From positions 1-9,472 of the forward strand of contig UQEO01000074.1 of NCBI GenBank assembly GCA_900540095.1: a stretch of 9,472 nucleotides of DNA, given 5' to 3'. The position numbers were made by a program, and so were the translations under genes. Under the pieces are notes generated by a model. It was not told the origin of the DNA and made no database searches. It saw only the letters and a list, made by a program, of their open reading frames with translations. Of this stretch, positions 1 through 6,375 are shown piece after piece. Origin of the DNA: an uncultured Collinsella sp. Lineage in GTDB: Bacteria; Actinomycetota; Coriobacteriia; Coriobacteriales; Coriobacteriaceae. The number at the start of each line of letters is the position of its first letter. Within the stretch, counting starts at the first letter, position 1.

Positions 1-609
1 CCACTCGCCGGTGAAGGGGTCGACAACGTTGCCGCAGGCGTTGACCGAGACCACGGCGCCCACCTTAACAGGGCCGAGCGCCACGGCGGCAGCGCCAAGG
101 CCGGCCTTCATGCAGGTGGCAGGCCCCATGAGCTTGCCTACAGTGGCGCCGGTGCCGGCGCCCACATTGCCCTGCTCGAGCGTGGCGGGGGTGTGGTCGA
201 GCGCTTCGCGCACGGCGGCGATGCCGGCCTCAATGTCGGGGCGAACGGTGGGGTCGCCAAAGGCAAGGTCGAAGATACAGCTAGAGCACACGATAGGCAC
301 CTGGGTGGGGCCGACGGGAAGGCCGATGCCGCGGCTCTCAAGCTCGCGAGCGACGCCGCTTGCAGCCTCGAGGCCAAAGGCCGATCCACCCGAAAGGCAG
401 ACGGCGTGTACCTTGTCGACGGTGTTCTCGGGTCGCAGCAGGTCGGTTTCGCGCGAAGCGGGAGCGCCACCGCGTACGTCAACACCGCCGGTGGCGCCCT
501 CGGGTGCCACGATTACGGTGCAACCGGTGCCGGCCTCCTCGTCCGTATAGTTGCCAAAGCAAAAGCCATCGACATCGCAGACGTCAATGGCCTCGAGCAG
601 TGTATCCAT
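1..609 (-). CDS. P1 family (S58, DmpA-like) peptidase homologue, C-terminus outside window
   Basis: The reading frame is open from an ATG at 609 to the window edge (203 codons), so the C-terminal part is missing. AGGAGTT at 620-614 is a good ribosome site 6 nt ahead of the ATG. Family landmarks are SGGSAFGLEAASGV (residues 73-86), the RGIGLPVG stretch followed by PIV..SCIFDLAFGDP (93-120), and GNVGAGTGATVGK (147-159). Characterised relatives are self-cleaving N-terminal-nucleophile aminopeptidases or amidases of the DmpA/ornithine-acetyltransferase fold. The nucleophile normally follows a G-[LIV]-G turn soon after the GNVGAGTG motif. Here that stretch reads KAGLGAAAVALG (168-179), with Ala173 at the expected Ser/Thr position, so this copy may neither self-process nor hydrolyse. 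No signal peptide is visible. It is last in the DJ-1/maf cluster, about 100 nt after maf and beyond a hairpin. Family assignment is firm; activity is doubtful. Confidence 0.88.
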   Translation of the reverse strand, partial: MDTLLEAIDVCDVDGFCFGNYTDEEAGTGCTVIVAPEGATGGVDVRGGAPASRETDLLRPENTVDKVHAVCLSGGSAFGLEAASGVARELESRGIGLPVGPTQVPIVCSSCIFDLAFGDPTVRPDIEAGIAAVREALDHTPATLEQGNVGAGTGATVGKLMGPATCMKAGLGAAAVALGPVKVGAVVSVNACGNVVDPFTGEW

Positions 610-670
610 GTTTAACTCCTATCGGTTTTCCGCCGCGCCTTGTGCCCGGTCGGGATCCGTACGGTACGCC

Positions 671-702
671 AAAATTGTAGGCGCTGGGGGATACCCAGCG
701 CC
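671..702 (-). terminator. Probable intrinsic terminator after maf
   Basis: GGCGCTGGG (680-688) and CCCAGCGCC (694-702) form a perfect 9-bp GC-rich stem with a 5-nt loop. On the minus strand it lies 9 nt past the maf stop codon and is followed, after five bases, by TTTT (674-671). The U-tract is short and offset, so termination may be partial and let transcription continue into the peptidase gene. Confidence 0.6.
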
Positions 703-710
703 AGATGCAA

Positions 711-1292
711 TTACGAGAGTTTTTGAATCGCGCGCGCGACGCGGGCGATGGGTAGGCCCACCACGTTATAGAAGTCGCCCGAAATATCGTGCACGAGCAT
801 GCGGCCGCCTGTGCCCTGGATGCCGTAGGCGCCTGCCTTATCCATGGGCTCACCCGAGGCAACGTAGTGCTCGATCTGCTCGTCGGTGAGCTCGTAGAAT
901 GTCACGTCGGTCATATCGACAAACGACAGGCTCTCGGCGGCATGCGGGGCGGCCGTATCGCCTGCCTTAACGATGCAGACGCCGGTTGCGACCTGGTGCG
1001 TGCGGCCCGAAAGCTCACGGAGCATGGTGTGCGCCTCGCCCTCGGTTGCCGGCTTGCCCAAAATCTTGCCGTCGAAGGTGACGATGGTGTCGGCCGCGAC
1101 CGTCAGCTCATTGGGCTCGGCATACTCGGCAGCAACGGCAGCCGCCTTGGCGCGTGCCAAGCGCTCGACAAGCGTGAGCGGGGCCTCGCCATCAAAGGGC
1201 GTTTCGTCGATATCCGCGGGAATCACGCGAATGTTGTAGCCTGCCTCGCGCATCAGCTCTATGCGGCGCGGTGATTGCGAAGCCAAAATCAT
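711..1292 (-). CDS. maf: Maf family nucleoside triphosphate pyrophosphatase (YhdE-like)
   Basis: A 193-residue Maf/HAM1-fold protein of normal length. Maf enzymes split nucleoside triphosphates to monophosphate and pyrophosphate in the cytoplasm; the YhdE subgroup favours dTTP, UTP and modified pyrimidine nucleotides and is linked to house-cleaning and septum control. Visible motifs are the N-terminal LASQSPRR (3-10), the acidic VIPADIDE segment (23-30), AADTIV with the candidate catalytic Asp68 (66-71), SGRTHQVATGV (95-105) and DKAGAYGIQGTG (151-162). The last resembles the dTTPase/UTPase subgroup rather than YceF; that substrate call is an inference. The ATG at 1292 overlaps the TGA of the DJ-1 gene in an ATGA junction, with GAGGG about 9 nt upstream, so translational coupling is likely. 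Confidence 0.95.
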   Translation of the reverse strand: MILASQSPRRIELMREAGYNIRVIPADIDETPFDGEAPLTLVERLARAKAAAVAAEYAEPNELTVAADTIVTFDGKILGKPATEGEAHTMLRELSGRTHQVATGVCIVKAGDTAAPHAAESLSFVDMTDVTFYELTDEQIEHYVASGEPMDKAGAYGIQGTGGRMLVHDISGDFYNVVGLPIARVARAIQKLS

Positions 1293-1831
1293 AGTTGGAT
1301 GCCCTCGGCGACCTTCTCGACAGCCTTGTCGCCGGCGATCGTGCGCAGCAGCTCAAGCGCAAAGGGGAGCGACTGGGCCATGCCGCTGGCGGTGATGATG
1401 TTGCCGTCTTGCGTAACCTTCTCGCCGGTATAGGCGCCCTCGGGGAAGCTTTTCTCAAAGCCAGGGAAGCACGTGGCGTGGCGCCCCTCGAGCAGGTCGA
1501 GCTCGCCCAGGATAAACGGGGCGGCGCAGATGGCGGCGACGTGCTTGGTCGCGGCGAACTCGCAGACCACGTCGCAGACGCGCTGATCGGCGCGCAGGTT
1601 GGTGGCACCGGGCAGGCCGCCGGGCAGCACGACGCAGTCGTACTCGTCAAAGTTGATCTCATCAAAGAGCGCATCGCAGGTCACGGGGATCTGCAGCGAG
1701 CTTACGACCTCGCGCGTGGGCATAATCGAGACGAGCGTGGCGCGCACGCCGCCGCGACGCATGACATCGACCATGGTCAGGCATTCAATCGTTTCAAAGC
1801 CATCGGCGGCAAGAACGGCAACGCTGGGCAT
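1289..1831 (-). CDS. DJ-1 family protein (DJ-1/PfpI superfamily)
   Basis: 180 residues from the ATG at 1831, the usual size for bacterial DJ-1 proteins. This start is chosen because AAAGGAA sits 5-6 nt upstream and the protein then opens directly with the first Rossmann-like strand (VAVLAADGFETIE); the frame is open further upstream without support. The conserved acidic residue is Glu16 in FETIE and the reactive cysteine is Cys102 in the nucleophile elbow AAICAAP (99-105), with ITASGMAQSLPFALEL (146-161) matching the C-terminal DJ-1 signature. Members have been described as protein or nucleotide deglycases, glyoxalase III, or oxidative-stress proteins; which applies is not decidable here. It leads the DJ-1/maf cluster, behind a candidate promoter. 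It is closer to DJ-1/YajL than to PfpI proteases. Confidence 0.92.
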   Translation of the reverse strand: MPSVAVLAADGFETIECLTMVDVMRRGGVRATLVSIMPTREVVSSLQIPVTCDALFDEINFDEYDCVVLPGGLPGATNLRADQRVCDVVCEFAATKHVAAICAAPFILGELDLLEGRHATCFPGFEKSFPEGAYTGEKVTQDGNIITASGMAQSLPFALELLRTIAGDKAVEKVAEGIQL

Positions 1832-1868
1832 AAGGGTTCCTTTCATAGGGCGGCATACAATTAGCCGT

Positions 1869-1897
1869 CTTATACCCCGAAGACCCCCGCTTGCCAC
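1869..1897 (-). promoter_or_regulatory. Candidate promoter for the DJ-1/maf cluster
   Basis: On the minus strand GTGGCA (1897-1892) and TATAAG (1874-1869) are separated by 17 bp, a sigma70-like arrangement with 4/6 matches at -35 and 5/6 at -10. It lies just after the rlmD terminator and about 38 bp before the DJ-1 start, where a promoter is needed. It is read by eye and has no experimental support. Confidence 0.45.
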
Positions 1898-1916
1898 GCT
1901 CGATTTCCCAATGTTT

Positions 1917-1974
1917 AAAAGGGACGGGGATTAAATAATCATTCGGTACAAATTGATCATTTAATCCCCGTCCC
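1917..1974 (-). terminator. Strong intrinsic terminator / large palindrome after rlmD
   Basis: GGGACGGGGATTAAAT (1921-1936) is perfectly complementary to ATTTAATCCCCGTCCC (1959-1974). The 16-bp stem extends past an A.C mismatch by four more pairs (1938-1941 with 1954-1957). On the minus strand the stem runs straight into TTTT (1920-1917). It begins 15 nt past the rlmD stop. The stem is longer than a terminator needs, so it may also be a copy of a dispersed palindromic repeat. Confidence 0.82.
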
Positions 1975-1988
1975 AGAAAAATCATCAG

Positions 1989-3302
1989 CTAGTTGCGCCT
2001 AAGGTGGACGACGGTCTCGCAGTGGAAGGTTTGTGGGAACAGATCGACTGGCGTGATCTTTACGGGGGAGAAGGTGCCTTCTTCGACAAAGCGTTTGAGA
2101 TCGCGCGCCAGGGTGGCCGGGTCGCAGCTCACATAGGCGACATCGCGAGCGCTTGTGCTGGCGATGAGGTCGATGGCCTCAGGTGCTAGGCCTGCACGCG
2201 GCGGGTCGACTACTAGGACATCGGCGTCCTGGTCGGGGAACTCGCGCACCGCGTCTCCGCCAATGACGTCGACGTTATCAAGCTTGTTGATTTCCAGGTT
2301 ACGGCGTAGATCGCGCACGGCGGGGCCGTAGGCCTCGACGGCAGCGACAAAGTCGCAGCGGCGGGCGAGCGGCAGGGTAAAGGTGCCGGCACCGCAGTAC
2401 AGGTCCACGGCAAGCTCGTCTTCCTGCGGATCGAGCGCCTCCATAACGAGCTCGATCAAAATCTCGGCGCCCTTGGTGTTGACTTGGAAAAACGATGGGG
2501 CGGACAGGCGCATCTGGCCGTCAGCGATGTTCTCGGTCCACGAGCCCTCACCGGCGAGCATCTCCACCTTAGAGACACGGCGGGCCTTCTTTTCGCCCTT
2601 GCTCATCACGCGCACGATGCTCGTGGGATGAGCGGCGTCCGCCAGCACGCGGGAGACCTGCGAGCGCGGAAAAGAGCCTGTCGGCGTCCAGAGTGCGACC
2701 TCGAGTGCCTTGGTGCGGCGCGATGCGCGAATGCCCACGCGTTCGAGCCCCAAGTCATGGCTGCCGCTTAGATAGTTAAGTGCGCCGACGACCGATTTGA
2801 GTGCCTTCGGGAAGCGCTTATCGAACAGCGGACACATATCGACGGTCACGATTTTGCTGGGGTCGACACCGTGCATGCCAAGGCGCACGCGACCGTTGAC
2901 GACGGTCGGTTCGAGCTCGATTTTATTGCGGTAGCCCCAGTCGTCCTTGGTGTGGCAGATGGGCTGTACCAACTCATCGACCTGCTCAGGAGCGAACTTG
3001 CCGATGCGCTCGAGCGTGGAGCGCAGGTTTTGCTCCTTGGCGGCGAGCTGTGCCGTGCGTGAGAGATTGCCCCACGAGCAGCCGCCGCAGATGCCCACGA
3101 AGGGGCAGGGAGGCTGAATGCGATCGGGGCTTGGCTCCAGAATCTCGGTGGTGCGGGCGCGCATGAACGACTTGCCGTCCTGTACGACCTCGGCCTCGAC
3201 GATGTCGCCTGCCACGGCACCCTGCACAAAGACGGCCTTGCCGTTGTCGGCGTGCGCCAGCCCGTCGGCGCCGTAGGTCATCGATTCTATAGTGAGCTTC
3301 AT
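1989..3302 (-). CDS. rlmD: 23S rRNA (uracil-5-)-methyltransferase, RlmD/RumA type
   Basis: A 437-residue TrmA/RumA-family enzyme that puts a methyl group from S-adenosylmethionine on C5 of a uridine in 23S rRNA (U1939 in E. coli; RlmCD homologues also act on U747). An N-terminal TRAM domain (about 1-55) is followed by iron-sulphur cysteines Cys66, Cys72, Cys75 and a likely fourth, Cys157. Then come FFQVN (271-275), the SAM loop DLYCGAGTF (300-308), VDPPRAG (365-371), nucleophile Cys393 in SCDP, and general-base Glu429 near the C-terminus. The ATG at 3302 was preferred because GGCAGGAA lies just upstream and MKLTIES opens the TRAM domain. An upstream ATG at 3338 would add 12 residues, lacks a ribosome site, and falls 9 nt from the end of the ppk terminator. 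I saw no clear promoter of its own. U1939 versus dual specificity cannot be settled from sequence. Confidence 0.93.
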   Translation of the reverse strand: MKLTIESMTYGADGLAHADNGKAVFVQGAVAGDIVEAEVVQDGKSFMRARTTEILEPSPDRIQPPCPFVGICGGCSWGNLSRTAQLAAKEQNLRSTLERIGKFAPEQVDELVQPICHTKDDWGYRNKIELEPTVVNGRVRLGMHGVDPSKIVTVDMCPLFDKRFPKALKSVVGALNYLSGSHDLGLERVGIRASRRTKALEVALWTPTGSFPRSQVSRVLADAAHPTSIVRVMSKGEKKARRVSKVEMLAGEGSWTENIADGQMRLSAPSFFQVNTKGAEILIELVMEALDPQEDELAVDLYCGAGTFTLPLARRCDFVAAVEAYGPAVRDLRRNLEINKLDNVDVIGGDAVREFPDQDADVLVVDPPRAGLAPEAIDLIASTSARDVAYVSCDPATLARDLKRFVEEGTFSPVKITPVDLFPQTFHCETVVHLRRN

Positions 3303-3346
3303 ATTCCTGCCTGTCATTCGCGTTGTTGTTCGCACCATGGTAGCAG

Positions 3347-3392
3347 GGAAAAGCGCCCCGCATCCGAGGCTTTCCTCAAATGCGGGGCGCTT
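3347..3392 (-). terminator. Intrinsic terminator after ppk
   Basis: AAGCGCCCCGCAT (3351-3363) pairs perfectly with ATGCGGGGCGCTT (3380-3392). A nested GAGG/CCTC stem (3366-3369 with 3374-3377) sits inside the 16-nt loop. On the minus strand the stem ends in a run of four T. It starts 24 nt past the ppk stop and separates ppk from rlmD. Confidence 0.85.
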
Positions 3393-3415
3393 CTACAAAC
3401 TGCTTCTACAAACGA

Positions 3416-5818
3416 CTATTTCGTCTTGCCGGTAATGAGCGTCTTAAGACCCAGGCCGATCAGACCCAGGCCCATGCGCACACGACCGGGGCGATGGCGC
3501 TCGATGGCCTTGGTCTTGCCAGCGGGCTTATCGCGACGGGCACTCGTCTCGGGTGCGGGCTTGGTGACCTGCGGCTCGGGCCGAGGTACAGGTGCAGGCT
3601 CGGGCTCAATGACGGTCGCCTGGACCTCTTGGACCTTGGGTGCTACTGGCTGCGGCTCGGCCTCGGAGGCAGGTTCCGCCTCAATGACGGGCTCGGGCGC
3701 GGCCTCGGCGTTGCGATAGGCACGCTCCAGCAGAGCTTCCTGCGAGTTGAAGGGTTTTTCACCCTCTGCACGCTCCACGGGGACCCAGGTGCCGTCGCTC
3801 GTGAGGCTGCGGGCCTTCACGTTGTCCCGCAGCTGCATGCCCATGTACTCGTGCACTAGGGCGCGGCAGGTGGGGTCGAGCACGGGGAAGGCGATCTCCA
3901 CGCGGTGCTCGGTGTTGCGCGTCATCATATCGGCTGAGCTCAGGTAAATCATGTCCGAGTCCACGCCGAAAGCATAGACGCGCGCGTGCTCCAAAAAGCG
4001 TCCGACGATGGAGCGGACATGCACGTTCTCGGTCTTGCCCGGAACACCGGGCTTGAGGCACGAGATGCCGCGGATGATCATGTCTACGCGCACGCCGGCA
4101 CACGATGCCTCGGCGATCTTGTCGATAACCTCGCGGTCGGTCAGTGAGTTGAGCTTAAAGAACACGCGGGCGGGCTCGCCGGCAAGGGCGCGCTGGATCT
4201 CGCGGTCAAGCCCGCGCATGATGAGCGGTTTCAGTCCGACGGGCGCCACACCCAGGAAGCGGTAGTCGCCGCGCAGGTTGCCCAGCGACAGATTGCGGAA
4301 GAACAGGTTGGCGTCTTCACCGATGCCGGGATGGGCTGTCATGAGCATAAAGTCGCTGTAGAGTTTGGCCGTCTTCTCGTTAAAGTTGCCGGTGCCCAAA
4401 AGCGTGAGGCGGGTGAGCGCCATGCCCTCGCGATAGGTGAGCTGGCAGATCTTGGAGTGGCACTTAAAGCCTTCGGAGCCGTAGATGACGGTGCAGCCTG
4501 CCTCTTCCAGACGCTCGGCCCACTCGATGTTGTTCTGCTCGTCAAAGCGGGCGCGGAGCTCCATGAGCACCGTGACCTCTTTGCCGTTCTCGGCGGCATC
4601 GATCAGCGACTCGCATAGGCGGCTCTGCTTGGCCACGCGGTAGAGCGTGATGCGCAACGAGATGCACTCGGGATCGTAGGCTGCCTCGTGTACCAGATCC
4701 AGGAACGGATTCATGGCCTCGTAAGGGTAGAAGAGCAGCTTGTCGTGCTGCAGCACCTGCTCGCGGATGGAGCGGGTCATGTCGATGGTGGGGTTGGGCT
4801 GTGGCTTAAACGGCGTAAAGAGGAGCTCGTTGCGCAGGTGCTCGGGAATCTTGCCCTCAATGCCAAAGACGTAGCCCAGGTTGAGCGGGATATCGCAGGT
4901 AAAGACAGAGCGGCGCGAAAGCTCGAGCGCCTTGCGGATAGTCTTGAGCGTCGCCTTCTCGAGCGACCCCGAGACCGCGAGCACTACCGGCTGCAGGCGC
5001 AGGCGCTTCTTGAGAATGCGCTTCATGTGCTGGCGGTAGTCCTCTTCCTCTTCGATGCCCTCGCCGTCCGGATCGATGTCGGCGTTGCGGGTGACGCGGA
5101 TCAGCGCACGATCCAGCGGCTTATAGGAGCCAAAGCAGCTGTCCAGGCAGGCGAGGATGACGTCCTCGAGCAAGATGTAGGAGTAGGTGCCGGTGGGCGA
5201 GGGGATCTCGACCACGCGGTTCATCGAGGCGGGAATCTCGATAAGGCCCAGTAGGCTCTCCTCGTCGGTGGCGCCGTCCAGACCACAGGCCAGATAGAGC
5301 GCGCCGTTGCGCAGGTTGGGGAAGGGGTGGCGAGGATCGATGACCAGCGGCGAGATGACCGGCGACACGTAGGCCTGAAAGTAGCGGGTTACAAAGGTGC
5401 GCTCCTCGGGCGTAAGCGAATCGATGCGGGCGCGGTGAACGCCCAAGGTGTCGAGCTTGCCCTCGATGCTCTTAAAGATGGACTCCCAACGGGTAAGGAG
5501 CCCGGGCATTTCGGCCATGACAGCATCGACCTGTTCGGAGGCGGTCATATTGCTCTTGTTGTCGACAGGTTGTTTTTTGAGCTCCGCCAGATCGGACAGG
5601 CCGCCCACGCGCACCATGAGAAACTCGTCGAGGTTAGACTCGAAAATCGATACGAACTTTAGACGCTCGAACAGCGGAACGGTCTCATCGAAGGCTTCGT
5701 CAAGCACGCGGTTGTCAAAGCGCAGCCAGCTAAGCTCTCGGTTTTGCGTGTACGAGAAGTCGCGCGGCGGTTTGCGCAGCTTTGCGGCGGCTTGCTTCTT
5801 TTCGATTTTGCTCGGCAT
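3416..5818 (-). CDS. ppk: Polyphosphate kinase 1 with Pro/Glu-rich C-terminal extension
   Basis: 800 residues from the ATG at 5818. PPK1 reversibly polymerises the gamma-phosphate of ATP into polyphosphate and is usually membrane-associated. The N-terminal domain begins with FSYTQNRELSWLRFD (21-35) and the RNGALYL segment follows near 170-176. The catalytic phospholipase-D-like half shows LRARFDE.NNIEWAERLEEAG (421-441), FKCHSKI with the autophosphorylated His at 454, GTGNFNEKTAKLYSD (475-489), and a second conserved His611 in EHARVYAFG. The PPK core ends near residue 690; E. coli PPK is 688 residues. About 100 extra residues follow: a Glu/Pro/Ala-rich stretch (about 703-757), then a basic segment ending in Gly/Leu-rich MGLGLIGLGLKTLITGKTK. 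An ATG two codons upstream (5824) and a GTG at 5863 are alternative starts; GGAC lies 8 nt before the chosen one. No ppx is in view. Confidence 0.95.
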   Translation of the reverse strand: MPSKIEKKQAAAKLRKPPRDFSYTQNRELSWLRFDNRVLDEAFDETVPLFERLKFVSIFESNLDEFLMVRVGGLSDLAELKKQPVDNKSNMTASEQVDAVMAEMPGLLTRWESIFKSIEGKLDTLGVHRARIDSLTPEERTFVTRYFQAYVSPVISPLVIDPRHPFPNLRNGALYLACGLDGATDEESLLGLIEIPASMNRVVEIPSPTGTYSYILLEDVILACLDSCFGSYKPLDRALIRVTRNADIDPDGEGIEEEEDYRQHMKRILKKRLRLQPVVLAVSGSLEKATLKTIRKALELSRRSVFTCDIPLNLGYVFGIEGKIPEHLRNELLFTPFKPQPNPTIDMTRSIREQVLQHDKLLFYPYEAMNPFLDLVHEAAYDPECISLRITLYRVAKQSRLCESLIDAAENGKEVTVLMELRARFDEQNNIEWAERLEEAGCTVIYGSEGFKCHSKICQLTYREGMALTRLTLLGTGNFNEKTAKLYSDFMLMTAHPGIGEDANLFFRNLSLGNLRGDYRFLGVAPVGLKPLIMRGLDREIQRALAGEPARVFFKLNSLTDREVIDKIAEASCAGVRVDMIIRGISCLKPGVPGKTENVHVRSIVGRFLEHARVYAFGVDSDMIYLSSADMMTRNTEHRVEIAFPVLDPTCRALVHEYMGMQLRDNVKARSLTSDGTWVPVERAEGEKPFNSQEALLERAYRNAEAAPEPVIEAEPASEAEPQPVAPKVQEVQATVIEPEPAPVPRPEPQVTKPAPETSARRDKPAGKTKAIERHRPGRVRMGLGLIGLGLKTLITGKTK

Positions 5819-5853
5819 ATGCATCTGTCCGTTCAGTCCCCACAAGGGACGGT

Positions 5854-5881
5854 AGCCTAACACTAATCACTATTGTCTCAA
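5854..5881 (-). promoter_or_regulatory. Candidate promoter for ppk
   Basis: On the minus strand TTGAGA (5881-5876) is 5/6 of the -35 consensus. It is followed after 16 bp by TAGGCT (5859-5854), preceded by TG one base away as in extended -10 promoters. The -10 is only a partial match (3/6). Position fits a leader of about 30 nt for ppk. Confidence 0.4.
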
Positions 5882-6226
5882 TTTAGTCGACCTGTAGCAC
5901 GGACGCATCGCGCGAACGGTATCTTTACCTACTTCTTACGCTGCCAAGGCATGCAACTAACTGCCCAACTCGTTTGGAAACAATCTATATCCATACTCAA
6001 CTGGTGAGGATGTATGAATAAGAATGATTGCGAGCTGAATATAATCGAATCCAAATTGAATCATGGACAAACGACATATATATGCAGAAAACCGTTTTAG
6101 CTATGCAATTCCTAAACATGAAAATATTTGTGCAATCTAGCTTAATTCCTTAGAAAAAAGAACATTTACCTTTGAAAACCTGCTTTAGAGAACCGAAGTG
6201 CATCATGGGGGAATCATATGCGATAT
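5882..6226. other. AT-rich divergent intergenic region between ppk and arcA
   Basis: Far more AT-rich than the flanking genes and without a credible protein-coding frame. It separates minus-strand ppk from plus-strand arcA. A single minus-strand half-site ACCGTTCGC (5920-5912) resembles the arcA direct repeats but has no partner at 21 bp. Short blocks near the right end (TTGAAAAC at 6172-6179, GAAGTG at 6195-6200) recur at similar distances before the second arcA-type start (9243-9250, 9284-9289), so the paralogy fades out here rather than ending sharply. I found no ARG-box pair or FNR palindrome by eye. Confidence 0.6.
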
Positions 6227-6256
6227 ACCGTTCATCGCACTTTGCTGACCGTTCGG
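6227..6256 (+). promoter_or_regulatory. LytTR-type direct-repeat activator site upstream of arcA
   Basis: ACCGTTCAT (6227-6235) and ACCGTTCGG (6248-6256) are same-strand repeats with a 12-bp gap, so the period is 21 bp, two helical turns. Both fit the published LytTR consensus [TA][AC][CA]GTTN[AG][TG], bound as tandem repeats 12-13 bp apart by AgrA, ComE and PlnC-type regulators. The site ends 8 bp before the candidate -35. The same geometry recurs before the second arcA-type start. Regulator identity is inferred from the motif alone; no regulator gene is in the window. Confidence 0.6.
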
Positions 6257-6264
6257 GGGCGAGG

Positions 6265-6293
6265 TGGAATTGCAGGTGGTTTTTGGATATAAC
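6265..6293 (+). promoter_or_regulatory. arcA promoter
   Basis: TGGAAT (6265-6270), a 17-bp spacer and TATAAC (6288-6293). The -10 and its flank (TTTTGGATATAA) are conserved in the second copy, while the -35 is poor, as expected of an activator-dependent promoter. Transcription should start near 6300, giving a leader of about 75 nt. Confidence 0.6.
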
Positions 6294-6310
6294 TAGAGCT
6301 GTTAGCAAGC

Positions 6311-6358
6311 AGCGTCCCATACGGAGGGGCGCTGATACATTCGGCCAGTAAGGCCCGA
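6311..6358 (+). ncRNA. Two-hairpin 5' leader of arcA mRNA
   Basis: Hairpin 1 pairs AGCGTCCC (6311-6318) with GGGGCGCT (6326-6333), 8 bp including one G.U. Hairpin 2 pairs TCGGCC (6341-6346) with GGCC-C-GA (6352-6358), leaving one bulged C. Both stems recur before the second arcA-type start with base changes that mostly keep pairing. The ribosome site AGGAGG (6368-6373) ends only 2 nt before the ATG, and GGCC at 6372-6375 could pair with GGCC at 6352-6355, which might hide it. It matches no riboswitch class I know; it could be an mRNA-stability structure. Confidence 0.5.
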
Positions 6359-6375
6359 AAGAAAGGTAGGAGGCC

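Noticed and set aside
1953..1962. TTGATCAT resembling an FNR half-site
   Set aside because: It lies inside the loop side of the rlmD terminator palindrome, not near a promoter, and lacks a proper TTGAT-N4-ATCAA arrangement.
4688..5254. Plus-strand open frames within ppk, rlmD and maf (for example 188 codons here)
   Set aside because: Antisense shadows of well-supported genes in GC-rich DNA, with no recognisable domain.
5828..5836. TCCGTTCAG in the ppk leader as a LytTR half-site
   Set aside because: Fits the loose consensus but has no partner 21-22 bp away on either side; a lone match is expected by chance.
5882..6375. ArgR boxes or FNR site upstream of arcA
   Set aside because: Looked for the usual palindromes of arginine and anaerobic regulation by eye and found no convincing match.
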